A DNA stretch of 5,213 bases, from contig PWKM01000252.1 in assembly GCA_003559755.1 (NCBI GenBank), forward strand, positions 1 through 5,213, given 5' to 3'. The notes beneath the pieces are model-generated. The model worked only from the letters and a program-made list of their open reading frames with translations, did no database searches and was not told the DNA's origin. Made by a program: the position numbers and the translations under genes. Of this stretch, positions 1 through 5,213 are shown in pieces. This DNA comes from Planctomycetota bacterium (GTDB taxonomy: Bacteria > Planctomycetota > PUPC01). Positions within the stretch are counted from its first letter, which is position 1. Each line of letters begins with the position of its first letter.

Positions 1-1296
1 CAGATGGGCCTGACGGCGACCGGCTCGGTCGAACTGGCCCGGCGGTGCGCCCGCGAGGCGGCCCGCCAGCTCCGGGCCATCGGCGTACACATGATCCACT
101 CGCCGGTCCTCGACGTGAACCTGAACCCGAAGAACCCGGAGATCGGATGCCGCAGCTTCTCGAACTCGCCCCGGCTCTGCGCCGAGTACGGCGAGGCGAT
201 GATGGAGGGGCTGCGAGAGGGCGGCATAATCGCGACGGGAAAACACTTCCCCGGCCGGGGCGACAGCGAGGAGGATGCCCACTACACGCTGCCCGTCCTC
301 AAGGCCCCCCGCGAGCGGCTCGACGCCGTCGAACTGATGCCCTACCGGGCGCTGATCCCGAAGGGGCTGCCGGCGGTGATGACCGCGCACAACGCCTACG
401 AGGCACTCGACTCGTCGGGGACGCCCGCGTCGATCTCCCGGGACATCGTGACCGGGCTGCTGCGGGACGAACTGGGCTTCGACGGCGTCATCACCACCGA
501 TTCGATGGGGATGGAGGGCCTGAAGGCGTTCTGCCCGGAGCCGGAGGGATGCGCCCGCGCCCTCGCGGCCGGGAACGACCTGGTCCTGGTCAAGGAGTGC
601 GACGACACCCCGTTCGAGGCGCACGAGGCGATCCAGCGGGCCGTCCGTGACGGGCGGATTCCGGAGGAGCAACTCGATGCGTCCGTCCGCCGCATCCTCC
701 TGATGAAGCACCGCTACGGCCTGTTCACCGACCGCTACGTCCGGCCCGAGATGGCCGACTCGGTCTGCGGGTCGCCGTCTGCGGCCGACGCGGCGAACGC
801 GGCCGCCGAACAATGCCTGACCCTGGTGCGGGATTCCGCCCGGCTGCTGCCGCTGACGACGACGATGGATGTGATGGTGCTGCTGCCCATCCACCCCCTC
901 TATCACGAGAAGGGCAACGACGCCGGCTGTTCGCCCGCCCGGCTGTACCACGCGATCCGGGACCGGGCACCGCGGTCCGCACTGGTCGAGCTCGAGGTGC
1001 CCGAGACCGAGGAGAGCATCCGGCACGCGGTGGCCCGCTCCGAGCAGTTCGACGTGGTCGTCGCCGCCAACCTGGTCTGGCGCGGGCCGGCCACCAGCCA
1101 CCGGACGATCCGGGCGCTGATCGAGGCGGGCCGGAGGGTGGCCGTGGTCTCGAACAACATTTACGACGACCGGTTCCTCCCCGAGGCCGGGACGCTTCTG
1201 GTCACCTACTCGGGCATGCCGGCGAGTGCCGACGCCGCAGCGACCGCCCTGTTCGGCGAGTTGGGGCCGGCCGGGAACTCACCGTTCGGCGAATGA
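1..1296 (+). CDS. Glycoside hydrolase family 3 protein, NagZ-like beta-N-acetylhexosaminidase (5' truncated)
   Basis: Probably removes beta-linked N-acetylglucosamine from cell-wall or other amino-sugar glycans. The frame is open from base 1. The ATG at base 4 is internal, because it falls in the conserved strand just before the SPVLDVN motif; roughly 100 N-terminal residues should lie upstream. Numbering from that Met: SPVLDVN at 33-39, KHFPGRGD at 80-87, the Asp-His pair D91/H93 (the acid/base dyad of NagZ enzymes), MTAHNAYE at 126-133, and the nucleophile D166 in TTDSMGM. Residues from about 270 to 430 form a C-terminal alpha/beta domain of the GH3_C type, which short proteobacterial NagZ proteins lack. 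The family normally has KHFPGHGD; here the second His is Arg (R85). No signal peptide can be judged because the start is missing. The GH3 assignment is secure. The N-acetylhexosaminidase specificity rests on the D-x-H dyad and is likely; a related GH3 phosphorylase is possible. Confidence 0.9.
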   Translation, partial: QMGLTATGSVELARRCAREAARQLRAIGVHMIHSPVLDVNLNPKNPEIGCRSFSNSPRLCAEYGEAMMEGLREGGIIATGKHFPGRGDSEEDAHYTLPVLKAPRERLDAVELMPYRALIPKGLPAVMTAHNAYEALDSSGTPASISRDIVTGLLRDELGFDGVITTDSMGMEGLKAFCPEPEGCARALAAGNDLVLVKECDDTPFEAHEAIQRAVRDGRIPEEQLDASVRRILLMKHRYGLFTDRYVRPEMADSVCGSPSAADAANAAAEQCLTLVRDSARLLPLTTTMDVMVLLPIHPLYHEKGNDAGCSPARLYHAIRDRAPRSALVELEVPETEESIRHAVARSEQFDVVVAANLVWRGPATSHRTIRALIEAGRRVAVVSNNIYDDRFLPEAGTLLVTYSGMPASADAAATALFGELGPAGNSPFGE

Positions 1297-1394
1297 GGAC
1301 CATCGCCGAAAAGGCGGACAGGGGACCGGCCGGGCGGCAAGCCGACAACGAACGGAAAGCGACTGCATAGGCCCCAGGCCGGGCAGGAGACCTG

Positions 1395-2525
1395 ATGACC
1401 GATTCCATTCGGGTTCTGCACGTCAACACCGAACAGGCCCTCCGGGGCGGCGAGCGCCAGGTGCTGGCGCTGGCCCGCGGCCTGGTCGGCCGGGGGCACG
1501 TGGCCGAGCTGGCGGTCCAGCCGGAGGGCGAGCTGGCCCGGCGGGCCGGAGAGGCGGGCCTCACCGTCCACCCGATCAGGTTCCGCCACGAGTTCGATCC
1601 GATCGCCCTGGTCCGGCTGTCCCTGCTGCTTCGCCGGGGGAGCTATGACCTGCTGCACATGCACACCGGCCGGGCGCACACCCTGGGCGTGCAGGCGGCA
1701 GCGCTCGCCGGGACGAGCGGCCGGATCGTCTCCCGCCGGGTGATCTCCCCGATCGACCGGAACCGACTCCGCCGGAGCAAGTATCGCCGGGGGGTTGACC
1801 GCTATATCGCCATCTCCGAGGCGGTGAAGCGGACGCTCGTCGAGGGCGGGGTGCGGCCAGATCGAGTCGCCGTGGTCCGGTCCTGCGTCGATGTCGAGCG
1901 ATTCGCCCACGCCGCCGACCGGGCCGCCGAATACCGCCGCGAGTTCGATATCCCCAAAGGAGCCAACGTGGTCGGCTCGGTGGGCGCACTGGTCCCGCCG
2001 AAGGGCTACGAACACCTGATCGAGGCGATCCCCGGCGTACTCGCCGAAGAGCCGGACACCCGGTTCCTGCTGGTGGGCGACGGGGAGTCGAGAGCGGGCC
2101 TGGAGCAGCAAGCGGCCCGGCTGGGCCTCGGGCCGGACTCGCTGCGGTTCGTCGGCTGGCGCGAAGATGTCCCCGAACTGCTCCGCTTCTTCGACCTGTT
2201 CGTGTCCTCCTCCGTGGCGGAAGGGCTGGGGACGGCGGTCGTTGAGGCCCTGGCCGCGGGCACCCCGGCCGTCGTTACCGATGCAGGCGGTCTGCCCGAG
2301 ATCGTGGACCACGGCGAGACCGGCCTGGTGGTGAGGGCGGGCGACCCACGACCGTTGACCGAGGCCCTGGTCCGGGCCTTGCGCGACGCCGAGCTTCGCG
2401 CAAGAATAGTGCAGCTCGGACCGGAGCGGGTCCGGGAGCGGTTCTCGCCGGACAGCATGGTGGACGGGACGCTCGCCGTCTATCGCCAGGTGCTCGAATC
2501 GAAGGGATCACATGGCCGCCGATGA
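1395..2525 (+). CDS. Glycosyltransferase family 4 (GT-B fold), first of a tandem pair
   Basis: Predicted retaining glycosyltransferase that moves a sugar from a nucleotide-sugar donor to a growing glycan or lipid acceptor at the cytoplasmic side. It has 376 residues, a normal length for the family. The N-terminal Rossmann domain (about 5-175) has the glycine loop RGGERQ at 17-22 and ends in AISEAVKR (139-146). The C-terminal donor domain (about 190-365) carries VGALVPPKG (196-204), LLVGDGES (225-232) and the EX7E motif E276...E284. In the donor phosphate site K203 is present, but the Arg often found five residues before it is Ala (A198). No signal peptide or membrane segment is visible. The start follows AGGAGA at 1385-1390, four bases from ATG. 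The 98-base gap after the hydrolase shows only a weak hairpin (1304-1316) and no clear promoter, so co-transcription with that gene is plausible. The RRVISP...KYRRGVDRYIAIS style resembles envelope polysaccharide or LPS transferases; the exact sugar is unknown. Confidence 0.93.
   Translation: MTDSIRVLHVNTEQALRGGERQVLALARGLVGRGHVAELAVQPEGELARRAGEAGLTVHPIRFRHEFDPIALVRLSLLLRRGSYDLLHMHTGRAHTLGVQAAALAGTSGRIVSRRVISPIDRNRLRRSKYRRGVDRYIAISEAVKRTLVEGGVRPDRVAVVRSCVDVERFAHAADRAAEYRREFDIPKGANVVGSVGALVPPKGYEHLIEAIPGVLAEEPDTRFLLVGDGESRAGLEQQAARLGLGPDSLRFVGWREDVPELLRFFDLFVSSSVAEGLGTAVVEALAAGTPAVVTDAGGLPEIVDHGETGLVVRAGDPRPLTEALVRALRDAELRARIVQLGPERVRERFSPDSMVDGTLAVYRQVLESKGSHGRR
2502..2507 (+). promoter_or_regulatory. 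Shine-Dalgarno site for the second glycosyltransferase
   Basis: AAGGGA lies four bases before the ATG at 2512, inside the last codons of the preceding gene. It supports a start that overlaps the upstream gene by 14 bases. The other nearby ATG (2522) is out of frame. The arrangement suggests that the second transferase is translated by ribosomes finishing the first. Confidence 0.65.
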
Positions 2526-3678
2526 CAGGAACGGGACGGAAGGGCAAGCGGTCGGCCCGCGACGGGTCCTTTTTCTCTGCGGCCGGCTCGAGCCAAACGC
2601 CGCATGCCGGGCGACGGTCGCCCTCACCCGCCAGTTGAGGCGGTTCGGTTACGACACGGTGCTTGTCGCCCGCAGCGGCTCGATCGGCCAGGTCTATCCG
2701 AACAACCCGGTCGCCGACGACCCCGACAACCCCCCGGTCTGGCTCTCCCGTGCCCTGGGCCACAACCTGCGCGGGTACATGAGCTTGGACCGCCTGGTCA
2801 AGCGGACCAGCGAGTTCGACCCGGACCTGATCCACGCACAGGGCTGGGAACTCGCCCACCTGGCTGCCCGGCTCGTCCGCCGGGTTCGAAAGCCGTATGT
2901 CCTCTCCATCGGCGACCTGGTCGACCCCGGCCGGTCGGTCTCCCAATCGAGGCGGTTCCTCCGCGGTGTCACCGCGGCGAGCGAGGCGATCCGCGTCGAC
3001 CTGGTCAACCGCCACCATATCCCGCGCGACCTGATCCGGGTGGTGCCCGGCGGAGTCGACGCCTCGATGTATCCCACCCGAGAGCCGGGCATGACCGATT
3101 CGGCCGTCCCCGTCATCGGCATGATCGGCCGCCTGGTCGCCAGCCAGGGGCAGGAACAGTTCCTGGGGATGGCCCACCTGCTGTCGGTCCGCGGGCGCCG
3201 GGGGCTCTACGTGATCAGCGGCGAGGGTCCCGACCGCAAGCTGTTGAAGAACCTGATAACGGACCTCAACCTGACGGCTCAGGTAACGCTCGTGCGGCAT
3301 CCGGTCGACCAGATTCAGGTCCTCCGGGCTCTCGACGTGCTCGTGGTACCGTCGCTCCGCGAGGCGCTGGGGCTGCCCATTATGGAAGCGATGACCTGCG
3401 GCATCCCGGTCGTCGCCGCCAGTGCCGGCGGGGTGTTCTCGCTGGTCGAGAACGAGAAGACCGGCCTGCTCGTGGCGAAGAACGACCCCGACGCGCTGGC
3501 CGGGGCGGTCGAGCGGCTGCTGGACGACCGGGAGGGGGCGGCACGGCTGGCACGGCGGGCCCGAAAACGAGTCGCCAACCACTTCAACATCGAGGAAGCG
3601 GCACGCCAGATGATCGAGGTCTATAACGGCTCGACACGGACCGCCGCCGAGGCGAGCACCGTCCTGAGCTCCCGCTGA
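2512..3678 (+). CDS. Glycosyltransferase family 4 (GT-B fold), second of a tandem pair
   Basis: Predicted nucleotide-sugar-dependent glycosyltransferase of 388 residues. After about 16 polar residues the N-terminal domain starts with RRVLFLCGRLEP (17-28). The donor domain runs from about 200 to 370 with VIGMIGRLVAS (201-211), ISGEGPD (235-241), the EX7E motif E284...E292 in REALGLPIMEAM, and the usual GGV..LV..EKTGLLV segment around 306-321. No membrane segment or signal peptide is seen. Two family features are altered. The N-terminal glycine loop (GGxE or similar) reads PNAACRA (28-34), and the phosphate-binding Lys of the usual R-x4-K-G motif is Gln (Q212), while R207 is kept. The EX7E motif is intact, so it may still be active. 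It overlaps the previous gene by 14 bases and probably acts in the same glycan pathway. It is only distantly similar to its neighbour, so the pair is not a recent duplication. Donor and acceptor cannot be assigned. Confidence 0.92.
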   Translation: MAADDRNGTEGQAVGPRRVLFLCGRLEPNAACRATVALTRQLRRFGYDTVLVARSGSIGQVYPNNPVADDPDNPPVWLSRALGHNLRGYMSLDRLVKRTSEFDPDLIHAQGWELAHLAARLVRRVRKPYVLSIGDLVDPGRSVSQSRRFLRGVTAASEAIRVDLVNRHHIPRDLIRVVPGGVDASMYPTREPGMTDSAVPVIGMIGRLVASQGQEQFLGMAHLLSVRGRRGLYVISGEGPDRKLLKNLITDLNLTAQVTLVRHPVDQIQVLRALDVLVVPSLREALGLPIMEAMTCGIPVVAASAGGVFSLVENEKTGLLVAKNDPDALAGAVERLLDDREGAARLARRARKRVANHFNIEEAARQMIEVYNGSTRTAAEASTVLSSR

Positions 3679-3713
3679 CCGCCGAGCCCGGCATCCCGCG
3701 ACCGGCCGGTCAG
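3675..3713. terminator. Possible weak bidirectional hairpin between convergent genes
   Basis: CTGACCG (3675-3681) and its reverse complement CGGTCAG (3707-3713) can pair as a 7-bp stem around a 25-base loop. Each arm contains a stop codon: TGA of the second glycosyltransferase at 3676-3678, and TGA of the uronate isomerase at 3712-3710 on the other strand. The right arm also overlaps a perfect 12-base palindrome, GACCGGCCGGTC (3700-3711). There is no T-run on either side, so this is not a classic intrinsic terminator. The symmetry may simply be chance in a GC-rich 31-base spacer. Confidence 0.25.
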
Positions 3714-4951
3714 TTGTCCAGCCCGACGAACTTTCTGAAGTTCCCGGAGAACAGCCGACGGACGTCGCGCTCGATGTCTGACCTCTGCACCGTCCAGCCC
3801 GCGTCGATCAGGTCGGCGTACTTCCCGGCCAGCACGTCGGCGATCACCTTCCGGGAGTGGCTCCACTTATAGATGAGTTGGTCGAGCACCCGGGCGTCCG
3901 AGTGCTGCGGGATGAACCGGGTCCCGAGCAGCTCGATCCGCTCGGCGGTCATCTCGGCGATCACGCTGGGGATGTTCAGCCACCACCAGCAACCGAACAC
4001 CATCAGGTTGCTGAACTTACGGGCGGTCACCGCCAGCTCGTGCTGGTTCTCGCGGGACAGGCAGGTCACCAGGAACTTGTTCTCCGGGTTGCCCTCGCAC
4101 AGCCGCTCGAGGACGCCGATGTCGGCCTTGCCCACCCCGTCCCCGGCGAGCTGGAGCGGCGGGTTGATGAGCTTCTTCACCCCGATCATCATGGCGAACG
4201 GCAGGGCGCGTTCGCGCGAGAACGGCAGGATGCACTTCTCGAGCAGCGTCCCCCGAGCCGAGTCCTCGGGGTAGGCGAACGTCGGCGGGAGCGAGGCCGC
4301 CATGTACACCGGCCGCATCACCTCGGCGTTATCGGCGAGGAACCGCCGCACCTCGCCGCAGGTGTTGTCGTCGAGCCCCTCGGACACGTCGTAGCCGCCG
4401 GCCCGGAGCACGGCGACGGCGCCCGGCCAGTCGTTCAGCAGGCCGTCGATGCGAAGCGCGGCGAGGAACCGCGGGTCGCGCTCGCTCAGCTCGGCCCACA
4501 CCGCCTGCTCGGCCGGGTCCAGCACGTCGTTCGTCATCACCGCCGCCTCGACGTTCGACTGGTCGAACACCAGGTCAATGTAGTCACCGACCTGAGTCGA
4601 AGCGAAGTACTCGCGGACCTGGCTCAGCGTCGTCTTCTCCAGCTCGAACCCGAGCGCCCGGAGCGTGGTAACCACGCCTCGCGTGGCCTCGGAGACGGGG
4701 GTGTTGCGGACGAACAGCGTGTTCCACACCAGCTCGGCCTGATCGGCCTTCGTCATCGCGTAGAACTCGTCGGGCGTCGTCGGGTCGTTGATGAGCGTCT
4801 CGCAGATGAGGTAGTGGTAATCGAGCAGCTCGTCGATGCCCCAGAGCAGCAGATCGCCGAACCGGGCGCTGTAGAGATGGGTATGCACGTCGAGCACCGG
4901 GGTCTGGTTGACCACGGTCGACACGGTCTGTTGCAGCTCGGATTTCTTCAT
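3710..4951 (-). CDS. uxaC: Uronate isomerase (glucuronate/galacturonate isomerase), amidohydrolase superfamily
   Basis: Predicted cytoplasmic enzyme that isomerises D-glucuronate to D-fructuronate and/or D-galacturonate to D-tagaturonate, the first step of hexuronate catabolism. It has 413 residues, shorter than E. coli UxaC (about 470) and near the size of the short Bacillus halodurans type (Bh0493). Visible motifs are the metal-binding HxH in DVHTHLY (H23, H25), the HY pair (H46, Y47), GCWWWLN (320-326, like the WWF segment of UxaC) and QHSDAR (H350, D352, R354). From memory, the Bh0493 active site is H26, H28, H49, Y50, D355 and R357, so all six match with a constant offset of three. The start at 4951 is chosen because AAAGG sits seven bases upstream and a promoter lies further up. 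The frame stays open upstream to 5212, but that stretch is low-complexity repeat and lies before the predicted transcript start. The symbol reflects family membership; which uronate is preferred is not known. Confidence 0.9.
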   Translation of the reverse strand: MKKSELQQTVSTVVNQTPVLDVHTHLYSARFGDLLLWGIDELLDYHYLICETLINDPTTPDEFYAMTKADQAELVWNTLFVRNTPVSEATRGVVTTLRALGFELEKTTLSQVREYFASTQVGDYIDLVFDQSNVEAAVMTNDVLDPAEQAVWAELSERDPRFLAALRIDGLLNDWPGAVAVLRAGGYDVSEGLDDNTCGEVRRFLADNAEVMRPVYMAASLPPTFAYPEDSARGTLLEKCILPFSRERALPFAMMIGVKKLINPPLQLAGDGVGKADIGVLERLCEGNPENKFLVTCLSRENQHELAVTARKFSNLMVFGCWWWLNIPSVIAEMTAERIELLGTRFIPQHSDARVLDQLIYKWSHSRKVIADVLAGKYADLIDAGWTVQRSDIERDVRRLFSGNFRKFVGLDN

Positions 4952-4958
4952 CGGATCG

Positions 4959-4963
4959 CCTTT
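4959..4963 (-). promoter_or_regulatory. Shine-Dalgarno site that fixes the uronate isomerase start
   Basis: On the minus strand AAAGG lies seven bases before the ATG at 4951-4949. This spacing favours that ATG over the several in-frame ATGs further upstream inside the octamer array. Confidence 0.6.
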
Positions 4964-4994
4964 CTGTTCGCGAGTTCCCGGGACCAACGCGCGA

Positions 4995-5023
4995 ATGATA
5001 GCGGCCCGACGCGGCCCGGTCAA
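4995..5023 (-). promoter_or_regulatory. Sigma70-type promoter for the uronate isomerase gene
   Basis: On the minus strand, TTGACC (5023-5018) and TATCAT (5000-4995) are separated by exactly 17 bases; each box differs from the consensus at one position. Transcription should start near 4988, giving a leader of about 37 bases that contains the AAAGG ribosome site. The spacer holds a direct repeat, GCGGCCCG on the plus strand at 5001-5008 and 5011-5018, ten bases apart. This could be a regulator site or simple GC-rich redundancy. The position fits the gene well, and an AT-rich -10 box stands out in such a GC-rich region. Confidence 0.65.
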
Positions 5024-5042
5024 CCGCGTGGGCGTACCTGGT

Positions 5043-5100
5043 GGGGGCATGGGCGCGTGGGAGAATGGGAGTACGGGAGAGAGTGTGTGCATGGGGGCAT
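5043..5100. repeat. Degenerate edge of the octamer tandem array
   Basis: Reading the plus strand in steps of eight from 5043 gives GGGGGCAT, GGGCGCGT, GGGAGAAT, GGGAGTAC and GGGAGAGA. A 10-base interruption follows (GTGTGTGCAT, 5083-5092), then GGGGGCAT (5093-5100). All six units begin with GGG while the last five bases vary. An isolated GGGCGTAC at 5030-5037 may be an older relic. Variation concentrated at one end is typical of an ageing tandem-array boundary. Confidence 0.85.
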
Positions 5101-5213
5101 GGGAGCATGGGAGCATGGGAGCATGGGAGCATGGGAGCATGGGAGCATGGGAGCATGGGAGCATGGGAGCATGGGAGCATGGGAGCATGGGAGCATGGGA
5201 GCATGGGAGCATG
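5101..5213. repeat. Perfect octanucleotide tandem array (GGGAGCAT)n, runs off the window
   Basis: Fourteen identical copies of GGGAGCAT occupy 5101-5212, and the first G of the next unit is the last base of the window, so the true length is unknown. Because 8 is not a multiple of 3, every frame on a strand reads the same 24-base cycle: MLPCSHAP on the minus strand and GSMGAWEH on the plus strand, with no stops. Each unit junction contains the palindrome CATG. The spacing GGG-N5-GGG meets the usual G-quadruplex pattern throughout. It resembles short tandem repeats seen between genes in some planctomycetes and cyanobacteria. I regard the encoded peptide as not a real protein. Confidence 0.97.

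Noticed and set aside
1304..1316. Hairpin CGCC-GAAAA-GGCG after the hydrolase gene as a terminator
   Set aside because: The stem is only four GC pairs with no T-run, too weak to call.
813..1370. Plus-strand frame (185 codons) overlapping the end of the hydrolase
   Set aside because: Its Arg/Gly/Pro/Ala-rich translation is a frame-shifted reading of the GH3 C-terminal domain; the hydrolase frame itself is intact to its stop.
1206..2312. Long open frame (368 codons) antisense to the first glycosyltransferase
   Set aside because: It lies opposite a well-supported gene, its translation is rich in Gly, Pro, Arg, Asp and Gln without recognisable motifs, and such frames are common opposite GC-rich genes.
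2275..3582. Long open frame (435 codons) antisense to the second glycosyltransferase
   Set aside because: Same reasoning: no domain or motif, biased composition, and the opposite strand carries the clear EX7E glycosyltransferase.
3873..4274. Plus-strand open frame (133 codons) inside the uronate isomerase region
   Set aside because: It is antisense to a gene with intact catalytic motifs, has no recognisable domain and no convincing ribosome site.
4584..5204. Second minus-strand frame beginning with MLPCSHAP repeats
   Set aside because: It is open only because the octamer has no stops in any frame; downstream it is an out-of-frame shadow of the uronate isomerase.
4952..5212. 87-codon in-frame N-terminal extension of the uronate isomerase
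   Set aside because: It is mainly translated repeat (MLPCSHAP), lies upstream of the predicted transcription start, and the internal ATG at 4951 has a well-placed ribosome site and begins the conserved protein.
5043..5213. CRISPR array
   Set aside because: The unit is 8 bases with no spacers, so it is a simple tandem repeat.

Overview
This is a GC-rich window with almost no non-coding space and four recognisable genes. The high GC content, the short GC-rich spacers and the octanucleotide array at the right end suggest a planctomycete, perhaps of the Gemmata group. That assignment is an impression from composition and protein style, not from a marker gene.

Layout: (1) Bases 1-1296 (+) hold a 5'-truncated glycoside hydrolase family 3 protein of the NagZ (beta-N-acetylhexosaminidase) type. 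(2) After a 98-base spacer come two family-4 glycosyltransferases, 1395-2525 and 2512-3678 (+). They overlap by 14 bases and are probably translated together. (3) A 31-base spacer separates them from a convergent gene, 3710-4951 (-), for a short uronate isomerase of the amidohydrolase superfamily. (4) Bases 4952-5213 hold that gene's leader, a good sigma70-type promoter (TTGACC, 17 bases, TATCAT on the minus strand) and then an octamer tandem array, GGGAGCAT. The array has a degenerate edge towards the gene and runs off the window as 14 perfect copies.

The plus-strand genes look like a glycan unit, with one hydrolase acting on amino-sugar glycans and two transferases probably building a surface polysaccharide, lipopolysaccharide or glycoconjugate. 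The substrates cannot be read from the sequence. The uronate isomerase is a separate catabolic unit with its own promoter, feeding glucuronate or galacturonate into ketouronate metabolism.

The least ordinary element is the octamer array. Its GGG tract recurs every 8 bases even where the rest of the unit has decayed, so it fits a G-quadruplex motif on the plus strand. It is free of stop codons in all six frames and ends about 19 bases upstream of the uronate isomerase -35 box. I do not see a clearly new multi-gene system here. The array and its position beside a promoter are the best candidate for something undescribed.
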